This document shows positions 12,030 through 22,700 of a stretch of 64,000 bases of DNA, in pieces (position 1 is the stretch's first letter; every line of letters starts with the position of its first letter). Source of the stretch: Spirodela intermedia (lineage: Eukaryota > Streptophyta > Magnoliopsida > Alismatales > Araceae); NCBI GenBank assembly GCA_902729315.2, contig LR746264.1:3493878-3557877 (forward strand), read 5' to 3'. Position numbers and translations under genes: made by a program. The notes beneath the pieces are model-generated. The model was not told the DNA's origin. It did not search any database and saw only the letters and a list, made by a program, of their open reading frames with translations.

Positions 12030-12892
12030 TATCATGTGGTTCAAATAAAAATGGCCCATTTTTTGGTTTGCAGACCAAAATTGTTCCTGCCAAGTACATT
12101 ATGAAGACAGATGACGACGCCTTTGTGAGGATTGACGAGGTGATTTCCAGTCTGAGAAAGAGCCGGCGCACGGGTCTCTTGTATGGGCTCATCTCCTTCG
12201 ACTCCAACCCCCACCGAGACCAGGAAAGCAAGTGGTTCATCAGCGAAGAGGTGGTGGTGCCTACTAGCTGGACCCTTCTCTTCTTTAGTCAACTGGGTTT
12301 GACTTTCCGAGCCTCTTGACCTTCAGGAGTGGCCGGACGACTCGTACCCACCATGGGCACACGGTCCAGGGTACATCATCTCCCAAGACATTGCCGAATT
12401 TGTGGTCAACGGCCACCAGGGGCTCTCTCTCCAAGTAAGTAAGATTGACCACTCAGATTTCCCATGTTCTTCATTCGGATTTCTTTCCAATTTTGTGATT
12501 TCTTTCCAATTCAGAAAAAATCGACATTTTAAGTCTTGTTCTATTTACTATAAATAGAAATTCGGGTTTAAAACATAATTTAAACTGAAAAACGTGTGAG
12601 CTAACAAGATGGATCAGATTTCTGATCTTCGCTGACCGGGTCGCCGCCGTCGCAGATGTTCAAGCTGGAGGACGTGGCGATGGGCATCTGGATCGAGGAG
12701 TTTAAGAACGCCGGGGGAGAAGTGGCCTACGTCAACGACGACAGGTTCAACAACGCTGGCTGCGAGGACGGCTATGTGCTGGCCCACTACCAGTCCCCGA
12801 GGCTGATGCTGTGCCTCTGGGAGAGGCTGCGGGCCGAGCCCGATCCCAAGTCCGGGCCCGAGGCCGAGTTCGAGCCGACCTGCTGCGAGTAG
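9452..12892 (+). CDS. Hydroxyproline O-galactosyltransferase (GALT; galectin + GT31)
   Basis: Exons 9452-10214, 10303-10529, 10628-10906, 11407-11535, 12074-12250, 12327-12434 and 12656-12892 give 639 aa, in frame throughout. The protein is a type II membrane enzyme: a short cytosolic MKRWSGG, then a membrane anchor at about residues 8-28, then a Pro/Ala/His-rich stem. A galactoside-binding (galectin) domain spans about 172-370 ([33 protein letters not shown]). The GT31 catalytic domain runs from about 380 ([17 protein letters not shown]) with the metal/UDP-sugar site KTDDDAF (Asp479-481). This architecture is that of Arabidopsis GALT2-6, Golgi enzymes that add the first galactose to hydroxyproline in arabinogalactan proteins. 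Length is slightly below those members as I recall them, from a shorter stem. Intron 4 carries a long GA repeat. The stop at 12892 is followed by a run of G. Assignment within GALT2-6 is not attempted. Confidence 0.95.
11690..12028 (+). repeat. GA-rich repeat with a 154-bp tandem duplication (GALT intron 4)
   Basis: The tract is almost pure purine. Landmark words recur exactly 154 bp apart: AAAGAGAGGGTGGGGAG at 11717 and 11871, again at 11748 and 11902, and GTGTGAGAGAGC at 11809 and 11963. So it is a two-copy tandem duplication, not just a long microsatellite. It lies wholly within the intron between 11535 and 12074; open frames through it are repeat artefacts. Confidence 0.9.
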
Positions 12893-13329
12893 GGGGGGGG
12901 GGCACTCCAGGGTTCTTCTACCGGTGAAATTACAGACGTTGGAGTGGCTTCATGAGCTGGGGCTGCCCTCAGGAGATGATGGAAAGCTTCCTAAATCTGG
13001 CCATCGACCGACATTCTGAAGGAGCGATGTGTTGCTGTTATTGCAGTGTGTTCCCCCCAAGTGGGTGCTCATTTTGAAGGCCATTCTCAGTGTGTCTCTG
13101 TAATTTTCCCTGTTTGGGGAAGTTCTCTGCCCGCCCAATTGGTGATGAAGTTGAGATTTTTTTTGACTTCTTTTGGGCGGGCTGATTCGGGGCGGTGGGT
13201 TGCTCTCAAGAAGAAGCAGAGATTTGGGAAGATTTCTGAGAGTGCCAGGATCTCGGGGGATCCACCTGCGAGATTACTGATGAAGTCGGGGCTCGAGAGA
13301 GAGCTAAGAATCTATTTGAACCGCGGTTC

Positions 13330-13330
<1 letters not shown>

Positions 13331-13366
<36 letters not shown>

Positions 13367-13470
13367 TCTCTCCCTCTCTCTCTCTCTCACCCTCTCTCCC
13401 TCCCTCTCTCTCTCTCACCCTCTCTCCCTCCCTCTCTCTCTCTCACCCTCTCTCCCTCCCTCTCTCTCTC
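13331..13470 (+). repeat. CT-rich minisatellite, about 26-28 bp units
   Basis: After a plain CT run, the word CACCCTCTCTCCCTC recurs at 13362, 13388, 13416 and 13444, giving four units of 26-28 bp. Confidence 0.85.
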
Positions 13471-14085
13471 CATCGACTTTGATTCAGCGCCTGGCTGTCA
13501 ACGGACGAGGAGGCTTGTCTGGGAGGTTGTAGAAAGTTCTGAACGCAATGGTAGTCAAGTAAACCGCCTCGATCGTATGTTCGAGCTGGGCCCATAGAGG
13601 TTTGACTTTTTGATAGATTCCAGCCGGTAACCGCTTCCCAGCGCCGCCGCCAATGCCGGCACCAGGACCTTCCTTGGTCAACGGTCTTCCCCGTTTTCAT
13701 TTGCAGTCGATTCTCCTTCTCCAGTCGGTGCTTAGGTAGCTGACAATCTGCGAACATAGATCTCAGGTATAAGGGGAAAAGTACAAGATACCCCCCCAAT
13801 CTTCAGATACTTTCTTTTCAACCTCTTCCATGGTTACTTGGACAATCAGCGCCATGTTTTGACCACTGTTCTTACCCGAGTGTGGACTTATGTATAATAT
13901 TCGTATGACGCGGCGTCATTCCCACATTTTTTTATCTATATAAATAATCTTCATGTTATATTATATTAAATATATGCCCTTATATTGCTTGTGAAACTAT
14001 CATAGAGCTTCATAATATCGTGTCCTAATGTACTATTTATTAAATATATCAAATGTTAATAATATAACATAATATATATATATAT

Positions 14086-14121
<36 letters not shown>

Positions 14122-14355
14122 GAGAAGTCATTAAAGATGAAGGGGTGCATATGTGGATTTATATTTTAAAATTGAAGTACCCTCATGTATATCTGTCTTT
14201 TCCCTCTCTCGCCCTCACCCTCCCCACACTATTAATAATATGTCCCATGCCCGGGCACCAGGGGGCATTTGTACTATTTAGAAAAGAACAATGCCTGCTG
14301 ACCAAATTAATTACCGGTCTACTCCATTAAAGCAGAGACTTTCGTAGGTTTATGC

Positions 14356-14559
14356 GCCTCTCTCTCTCTCTCTCTCAAATCAACTCCATAAAATCACAAC
14401 GTTAGAGCATACGATTGGAGACTTTACTGGGTTTCTCTCTCTCTTTGCTGCTCTCTCGCTCTCAAATCAACTCCATAAAATCAGCAACGTTGTAACATAA
14501 AATTAGAGACTTTACTGCGTTTATGTCTCTCTCTCTCTCTCTCAACCAGTAGCGATACT

Positions 14560-14604
<45 letters not shown>

Positions 14605-14765
14605 AGTGGGTTTACCTCTCTCTCTCAAATCAACTCCATAAAATCACACAACATTGTAACATAAAATTAGAGTTTTACTGGGTTTATCTCTCTTCTCTCT
14701 CTCTCTCTCGTAAACAGTGCCCACGGTAGATAGATAGATACAGAAAGAGAGAGAGAGAGAGAGAG
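14356..14765 (+). repeat. Compound CT/GA minisatellite with a conserved non-CT core
   Basis: The core CAAATCAACTCCATAAAATC occurs at 14376, 14463 and 14626. Each is followed by an ACGTTGTAACATAAAATTAGAG-like stretch and then ACTTTACTGGGTTTAT and a CT run. Between and after the units are GATA and GA runs. This is an expanded composite satellite with no coding content. Confidence 0.8.
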
Positions 14766-15690
14766 AAGAGATGTGAACGTATATCAGGACAGGATGGGAA
14801 TCCACCGAAGCACGGATGGTCGGCCCGGCGACGAAGAGAAACCCTAAACGCCACGGCAGCGCCAGCCTGCCTCCACTACTACCACGACGCCATCAAAACC
14901 CTCTCAGCATTACCGACCATTGAATACCATCACGGCATAATCAAAGACGACGTGATTAAGCAATCAGCCAGCCCTCCCTCAATCAATCAACGTCTTCCAC
15001 GTGTAAAACGCTGACCTATCCGCGTTCGATCGTTCCCCAGTTTGGATAAGCAGCCATGGGGACTTTTGGCAAATACGTGGATTTGATTCCTTGCACACAT
15101 ACTACAGGTTTGGATAAGAGATAGAACGAGCTAGAGAGAGAAAGAGCTAGAGAGAGGTAGCTCCGCTCGTCCTTCTTTATCCACATCCACGACTCGTCAT
15201 CCCAATTACTAGGAGGACGCGTAGTGGTAGTTCCAGATCAGTTGGTACTGATCTATCTTACATCATGATCATCATTAATCTAGCTGATCCAATGGGGTCA
15301 ACTAGCTACCCGATCAATCACCTTAAGGAAACCATTATTTTCCATAAAAAGTAATATTTTCCTGAAATATATTTTTTAATAGTTATATACTTTATATAAA
15401 TTTAAAGATGAAATCTACTTTTTTAGGAAAGCGTCTCAAATAATTTATACTATTATTTTTTTTAAAGTGAAATAATCTTAAAATCTTAAGGCTATTTTTT
15501 TGGGAGGGAAGTAAATAAACCGACCGATCCAATCCAAACCTCGGTCAACGGAAGGTCATCCGCAAAAGTAAAACCTAATAAATTCAATGCTGTTATGAGG
15601 GTTATTACAGTAAAGTAGCTTTTTGCAGGGGTTTTTCGCTCAATAATCAGTCACAAGGACACGCGCTTCGCACCAGCCGCCGACCTCATG

Positions 15691-15698
15691 TGACGTCA
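15691..15698. promoter_or_regulatory. CRE-like palindrome TGACGTCA
   Basis: A perfect 8-bp TGACGTCA lies about 1.1 kb upstream of the PP2C start. It is a classical bZIP (TGA/CREB-type) site. A second identical copy is found at 16407-16414. Confidence 0.35.
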
Positions 15699-16406
15699 TC
15701 TTGAAGTGTGAACAGGGGCAATTGTCACGTTGATTCTCGGGGCTTCCGAAAATTACGAAAATGGGATCCCGTTCTTCCAGAGGTCTCCACACGCGCGAGT
15801 CACCTCACCGACCCCACATCCGCCCCCATCGGCTTCTGGGAGGGGTTGCAGGAGGTGACGGTATCTTCTCTCCACACGCCCGTCACCCCACCCCAGCCCG
15901 GTCTTCTCACCGCCTCCCTTATCCTTTCCGCTTCGGTCTCCTAAAGGAAAGAATATAATTTTAATTCATAAATATCCCATTTTTAGTTTGAAAAAAAAGA
16001 ACTTGATGCATAAATATGGAAACTTTTAGTACAGAAGTCAAACTAGAGGGCGCACTTAGAAGCGGGGCCCACCTCAAGAACCCAGCAATCGTCGCCCTTT
16101 TTTTCTAAAAAAAAATTCCTTTTTGGGAAATTGATGTAATAATTTTTACATTTATGCCACGACTATGTGTGCCTGGAATCTTAATTTGAAAATTTTTGCC
16201 AAATTAAGAATCTGAAGCTATGGAGTTGACTTTTTAAAAGTGGGTCCCATTTTTATGTGGGAATAGAACCGTAGTTGTTGTAGCTGATATCCCAGCCGTT
16301 GGATAAAGCCCATGCGGATCGGCTGGTGAGCGACATCCCGTCCGTCGGATTAGGATTACCGCTCGATGACGCTAAGCGACCGCGGAGGAGCCGACCTCAT
16401 TCCCGA

Positions 16407-16414
16407 TGACGTCA
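16407..16414. promoter_or_regulatory. CRE-like palindrome TGACGTCA, proximal copy
   Basis: The second TGACGTCA, only 20 bp from the 12-bp G-box palindrome, forms a compact bZIP-type cluster about 375 bp upstream of the PP2C start codon. Confidence 0.45.
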
Positions 16415-16433
16415 TCCCGCCGCGGTGACTGCA

Positions 16434-16445
16434 CACCACGTGGTG
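16434..16445. promoter_or_regulatory. 12-bp G-box/ABRE-like palindrome CACCACGTGGTG
   Basis: A perfect 12-bp palindrome centred on CACGTG lies about 345 bp upstream of the PP2C start codon. ACGT-core elements of this kind mediate abscisic acid and light responses through bZIP factors. Arabidopsis PP2CG1, the likely relative of this gene, is reported to be ABA- and salt-responsive, so the site fits, but function is inferred. Confidence 0.5.
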
Positions 16446-16788
16446 CTTCCCTCGGCGCCGCATCATGTCAGCGCAAAGGTTTCCGGCCGACGCGTTTACT
16501 CGTACGTGCCGGTTAACCGAGGGACCCACCGGCGGCCGCCGGTTGACTATTCTCACCCCCTTCGTTAAATACTTTCTCCTTCCGCCAGCCGGTCAGTTGT
16601 TTAGCGATCCTGGTCGGAGTTTCTCTTAGAGAGAGAAAGAAGAGAGAAGAAGGAAGAGAGAGAGAAGGAGGAGGAGAAGAAGAAAAGAGGGAGAGAAGCC
16701 TGGTTTTGAGAAGATCTCTTCTCCACAGGGTAGGGATTTGGGTTTGATCGGAGTGGAGGAATTGGAGAAGAGTAGAGAGGAGGCGGAG

Positions 16789-18764
16789 ATGGTGGCTGAA
16801 GCAGAGGTGTTTCACCAGAGCTTGCCGGCGCTGGAAGTCCAGTACCGGCGAAAAGCAAAGGAGGTAGCGGTGGCGGCAACAGCGACGGCGACGGCAGCGC
16901 CGCCGGTGATCTTGGAGGAAGTGAGCGCGGCGGCCGAGGTGGAGGTCCTAGCGGTGGCGGCGGACCTTGTGAGTCCCATCTCCCCTCCACCTTCATCCTT
17001 TTTCTCCTCCTCCTCCTCCTGGTTTTCAAACCCTAGTGCAGTGGTTTCTCCATCTTCCTTCCCTGTTCTTCCTGTTCTAGGTTTTGGGACTTGTCATCTC
17101 CAGGATGGGAGGGATAGGTCTCATCCAATAGGTTTTCTCCAGGCCAATTTTGATTCCCTGTACCAGAGATTCGATCTGTCTCGGTCATGCCAGCGGAGAG
17201 GTTTGGAGGATCAGATTAGCGGCGACGGCCTATCGATTTCCTCTGGAAATTCATGGCTGATCTCTCTCCGGGGGTTTCCCCCTTCCCCTTCTCCCTCTTC
17301 CGATTCTCGGCAAAGCTAATCGCCCTCTAGATTCCTGCTACGAACCTTCCCTGCAACCAATCATCAGACAATCGTGAACTCCCAAGCCCGCCATCGTTGA
17401 CTCCGCCCACATTCCCGTGTTCTTCCTCCTTAAATGGGCATTAAATTCCCGGAAGATCTCTCCTAGGGTTTTCAAACTCGGGCGAAAATCTCGAACTCTT
17501 ATTAACGAAAAAAAATCCAGCGGTGGGGATGGAGATTTGATCGAATTCTGACTTTTTTTTCTTTTTTTTTTTTGGTTGCAGGATCTCAGATCATCGTCGT
17601 CGTCAGAGGCCTCGACCACGGCGGCGGAGTTCGTCCCCTTCATCCGCTCCGGCAGCTTCGCCGACGTCGGCCCGAGGAGGTACATGGAGGACGAGCACAT
17701 CCGCATCGACGATCTCGCCGCCCACATGGGATCCATCTTCAGATGCCCCACTCCCAGCGCCTTCTACGGGGTGAGCAACCGGACCGTTGCGGACCGTCCG
17801 CCGCCGACAAGCTCCATAGACTGAAAGCTTCCCCCTCCTCGCAGGTTTTCGACGGTCACGGCGGCGCCGACGCGGCGGAGTACGTGAGGAAGCACGCGGT
17901 GAGGCTCTTCTTCGAGGACGTCGACTTCCCGCAGGCTTCACAGGCGGATGAGAGGTTCCTGGAGGAGGTGGCGAGCTCCGTCCGGCGGGCATTCCTCCTC
18001 GCCGACGACGCCCTCGCCGAGGACTGCGCCGTCAGCAGATCCTCCGGCACCACCGCTCTTACCGCTCTCGTCTTCGGCAGGTGGGTACTCATCCCCCGAT
18101 TCTCCATCCATCCATGGCGGAGAATTGCAGGTCTTCTTTCTCTGATCTGCGCTGTATATTTCTGGGCAGGGAGCTGCTGGTGGCGAACGCGGGCGATTGC
18201 AGGGCGGTGCTCTGCCGGAAAGGGGAGGCGGTGGAGATGTCTCTGGACCACCGGCCGGTGCGGGCGGCGGAGCGGCGGCGGGTAGAGGAGTGCGGCGGGT
18301 ACGTCGACGACGGGTACCTCAACGGAGTCCTCTCCGTGACGAGGGCGCTGGGGGACTGGGACATGAAGAAGCCGACGCGGGGGGCGGCGGCGCCGCCGTC
18401 GCCGCTGATCGCAGAGCCGGAGTTCCGGCGAGCAGAGCTGACGGAGGACGACGAGTTCCTGATTATCGGCTGCGACGGCATCTGGGACGTGATGACGAGC
18501 GAGCACGCCGTCGCCGTCGTGCGGCGGGGGCTGCGGCGGCACGACGACCCGGAGAAGAGCGCGAGGGATCTCGTGATGGAGGCGCTGCAGCTGAAGACCT
18601 TCGATAACTTGACGGTGATCGTCATCTGCTTCTCCGCCGAGCACAGGGAGCGTCCGGCGGCGGCAGCGGCGGCGGGTGGTGGCGGCAGGTTGAAGTATTG
18701 CAGCCTCTCCGCGGAGGCACTGTGCCAGTTGAAGAGCTGGATATACGACGGGGGCAGCGGGTGA
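16789..18764 (+). CDS. Protein phosphatase 2C, clade G-like
   Basis: Exons 16789-16968, 17582-17770, 17845-18080 and 18170-18764 give 399 aa. It is a Mn/Mg-dependent Ser/Thr phosphatase. Metal-binding and catalytic motifs are intact: RYMED (Asp97), VFDGHGG (Asp126), SGTTALTALVFGR, VANAGDCRAVL, LSVTRALGDWDMK, GCDGIWDVM (Asp304, Asp308) and DNLTV (Asp346, Asn347). There is no signal peptide or membrane segment; it should act in cytosol or nucleus. The N-terminus MVAEAEVFHQSLP and the overall order resemble Arabidopsis At2g33700 (PP2CG1) and At3g62260, so clade G is likely. The ATG at 16789 was chosen over in-frame upstream codons because it begins this conserved N-terminus. Residues 26-58 are Ala/Val/Glu-rich low complexity, and the tail has a GC-encoded Ala/Gly run. 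The gene is GC-rich; intron 1 is the longest at 613 bp. Confidence 0.95.
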
Positions 18765-19175
18765 GGGGAGGAAGGGGGAGGAAGAGGGAGGGCCTTCTGC
18801 CCCTTCCTCTGCCGCCATTTTTCTTCCTTTCGTTCTCGCTGTGAGATGTGAGTTTTTTGTGTGTACATACCGACGACGGGGCTTTACCCCGTCCGCCCAT
18901 TGTTTCTTTCAGTCTTGCTTGCTTCCTTCCTCTCTCTCTCTCTCTCTAAAACAGGGGCGATATTAGAACCCATAGTGGGCACTCAGGACTCTCTGTCTCT
19001 CTCTAGAACAGTGGCAATAATAGAACACACAGCAGACACTCTGGGCTCTCTGTCTCTCTCTTTCTTGCTCTCTCTTTACTATCTAAAACAGGAGAGATAG
19101 TAGAACCCATGGTCGGAACTCAGGACTCTCTCTCTCTCTAAAACAGGGGCAATAATAGAACACGCGGCAGGCACT

Positions 19176-19221
<46 letters not shown>

Positions 19222-19752
19222 TTCTCGCACAAAGGTGCGTTTTCTACACAATTTACTCGGCCTATGGGAATTACCTGAAGCCTACTTGGGTCAGCGGCCC
19301 AATCCAAGAAGAGGAATTACCTGGAGGATTCAAAAAGGATGAGCTGATTTCTTTTCTACAAGTCAGAAGAAGCTGGATTACTAAAATTAGAAAGGCATAA
19401 TCAAAAAATCTAATCAGCTTACGAGCTGAGGAAACCCTAAAATAGAATTCTGAGGATCCCAACACAAAGCACCACCGGTCATAATATAGACAAGATCCAG
19501 ATGAAATCACACCTCTGCATTACCCATAGAACGCCAGTTTTTTTTTTTTATTCTACTACATTTCTGCTGTTGCTCCTCCTGAACCTATTTTTTTTTCTCA
19601 AAAATTTCCCTTTTTTAAGGGGAAATTTTTATGTCAATAATTCAAGAGTATTTTAATATAAAAAAATAAGTTTTTATGACAAGAAAACCCTCACAATTCC
19701 TCACAAGAACTGAAAATGATGCTTTCTGCAGAGCATCAGATTCTGAACAAGA
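18765..19752. other. Convergent intergenic region, PP2C 3' / HPA 3'
   Basis: It lies between two convergent genes. It holds a four-unit minisatellite (18929-19217), probably in or near the PP2C 3' UTR, and AT-rich DNA with A/T runs at 19540-19680 next to the 3' end of the minus-strand gene. No additional gene is seen. Confidence 0.6.
18929..19217 (+). repeat. CT-tract minisatellite with AAAACAGG...AGAAC core, four units
   Basis: Units begin at 18948, 19005, 19085 and 19140. Each has an (A/G)AACAG core, then an AATA- or GATA-type stretch with AGAACCCA or AGAACACA, then CACTCAGGACT or a variant, then a CT run. Spacing is 57, 80 and 55 bp. Alternate units resemble each other more, hinting at a higher-order duplication. 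Confidence 0.8.
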
Positions 19753-22700
19753 TCACTGGAGGCGCTTAAGACATTCCATTAGGGCATCCGTGTGCTCAGG
19801 CTTCCCTACAGATACCCGGACATAACCCCTCAGCTCCTTGTTATTGTAATGACGGATCATCACGCCCATTTGTGCAAGATCTTCCTGAAATAGATGGCGA
19901 GTGTGGCCGATCAGTAAAAAAAATTCAGAAAAAAAAACAGTTTCCAGGTTCCCATCAATAAAATTTGCTTGATTTGGAAAAAAAAAAAGAAAACTGCAAT
20001 TTTTCATGTTACCATGAAGAAATAAATGGCGATAGAAAGAACTGTAAAAGAAAATAGTTTCCGGGTTCTCATGAACCAAAATTCCATGATCAGATAAAAA
20101 CCCACAGTTTTTTAGGTTATATAACCATTTAAGAAAAAGCTTTTCTCGTGGCAGATTATGATCTTCATGAAGAAATAGAAGGCGAGAGAGAGTAGCAAAT
20201 CAATAGAAAATCCTAGGAAAAAAATAGTTTCCAGGTTCCCATCAACCAAATTTGCTTGATTTAGAAAAGAAAAAAAAAAAAGAAAACCACAATTTTTCAT
20301 GTTACCAAAATTCTCTTGATCTGAGAAAAACCCACCGAGTTTGTGAAGCCACAGAACCATTTCAAAAAATTCAAAGGGTACACAATGTTTACCCACAACC
20401 AGGCATTCTAGAACAGAAATCAAACGCCTCTCGCCTCATCCCTTCTCCCCCGATTTGCACAAAACCCAAAAGTCAACAGGTAAGTCAAAGCGCTCCCAAT
20501 ACTTTCCTTTAGTACTATTTTCTGCATCATCTGCCCGCTTATTTTTGCAGTGAGACCTCGATCTATATTTCTTTCCCAGGAAAGGGAAAAAAAAATGATT
20601 AATGGTGACTCATCATCACATCTGTTTAGCCTCATGTTGACCTTCATTCTATATTAAATGCAATCACCAGCTCCTTAGCTCTCAAAACCACAGTAAACTG
20701 AGAATCTAACGGGATAACAATGGCAGCAAACTAGATTAATTACCTTGAGCTTTTTAGCGTCCTTTCCGGAGGTGACTTCACAGAGAATGAAATTGGAGAA
20801 GCTCGGAAATGGCTTCAAGAAGGGCACCTCATCCAGAAGCCTAAACAGCCTCTCTCTTTCATCCACGAGGGAATCTTTCACCCTCTGAGTGAGAGATAGC
20901 GACAGCATTAGTGCGAAATCAGGAACCCAGTTGAGATCAATGCCAGAGGTTTCCATTGAGTACCTCTAAGTAGGCTGGATTCTGCAGAGCTGCACACGCA
21001 GAGACCTCGGCAGCAACGGAGACGTTATATGGCTGCTTTGCGCGCCACAAATAGGGAATGATGCTGAGAGGGAACGCTCCATATCCCACACGGAGTCCAG
21101 CTAAACCTGTGAGGAAATAGCCATCTAATGAGTTCTTGGAATTCCTGGAGAACAGTGGGAAGGGAGCATGTGAGGGACTATGTAACACTGATTAGATGAA
21201 ATAATCAATGTGGGCAGGATTTAAAATAGCAGTAAACTAAGATTTATTCTGAGAGCATCGAAAAACAGGGGAATATTTACTGGTTTTGGTAACTTTTGGA
21301 AGGGGGTAATCGGAAATCGGGCGTGGATAAGATAGAACAAATTAGGATCATGTGCATTACTTACACACACATCAAAGCTAAATAGTGGACTAAAACCATA
21401 TTCCTTTCTCACATCTAAAAAAAAAAGAGAAACAACAGCAACTAACGATCAAATGATTGAAAGGCATAATAGTATCAGCTGACCTGCTCTCTTGCTGAAA
21501 GTCCTGAGGACGATCAAATTTTCATGCTTCTTCACCCATCCCATCCTAGATTCCAAGCCAGAGAATTCAATATATGCTTCGTCCAGCACAACCAATACAG
21601 GCAGATTAAGAACCTTCAACAGATCCTCGTCATTAATAACACTGTGGAAAAAAATTCAAAAGGGTAATGAGGACATAAAGGTGCCAATAAAATTCTAAGC
21701 ATCAATTCATTCAGAAGCTTTCGATTTCGGGTTCCCTTTAGATAAATCTTATACTGAGATAGCACACCTTCCGTCTGGGTTGTTAGGAGAAGTCAAAAAG
21801 ATACACTTCGGCTTTTCCCGTTCAGCAGCTTCTACAATGCGGGGAACATCAAGAGAAAAATCTGACCTCCTTGGAACTAAATGAAGGTCACAATGTTAGT
21901 CATCTCGTAAATGTGATACTGACGCATAAAGGGTTCAAAATATTCATAGTTGGAATGTACACTATTCTGAAGAAGAAACCGTGACTGTTCTTTAAGTGTA
22001 GGGCTACTAGCTGATGATAAAAGGGTTATTTGAAAAGAAACACAAATAATCTCTCCTTTAAAACATATGATACTGAAGAAAAGTATAATTGACCGCCAGC
22101 CAGTAATTTTTTTTTAGCGTAGATAAGAAGAACATGAAGCAAAAGACAATTATTGTTGACATAATCAGTAGTACCCCTTCTGAAGACTTCTTGTCACAAA
22201 AAAATAAAATTGTACTATGTTATATTGTTGCTTTTCTGACTTGAAATCAGACCCGCAGGCCAGGCCTCAAGCTTCACTGCTATGTGAAATACTATCTGAA
22301 GTAAGCCGATGTGCAGCGGACATGGGTTGAGAAACTCCCATTCATGTCGTGAAGAAACAAGATACAGCTCAATTCCTCACATGCATGTTTCCAGCTCCAT
22401 CAAGTGGGATAAGAAACAGTTGAGTGAAGGATGAAGATGGGAAAAACAGAACACTCCATTGCCATCTACCACAATCTGCCACAGACTGTCATTCCCTACC
22501 CAAGCCTGTCATGGGTTGCTGCAACCAGCTGAAATTCACAGTGGGCCGTCAAGGCAAAAGAAAGACCATAATGGCCTAAAGCAGCTTGCCTAATCAATGA
22601 AAGAGTGGCCATCACTCACAGATTATTTTGCTTAAAATAATCTGAAATTGCACTATTTCTAATATTCTTAACTTAGGCGTAATCTTTTTAGAAATATATT

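Larger units (their letters stand above)
12893..16788. other. Intergenic region between GALT and PP2C
   Basis: No gene is recognisable. It contains CT-rich minisatellites (13331-13470, 14356-14765), an AT-rich stretch (13900-14090) ending in a TATA/CT repeat, and another at 15340-15500. The last roughly 1.1 kb is a plausible promoter for the PP2C gene, with ACGT-core palindromes; CT/GA-rich 5' UTR sequence lies at 16620-16710. Confidence 0.55.

Noticed and set aside
11531-12240. Long Ser-Leu or Glu-Arg open frames across the GALT intron 4 repeat
   Set aside because: They are translations of GA/CT repeats without stops, and lie between verified splice sites of GALT.
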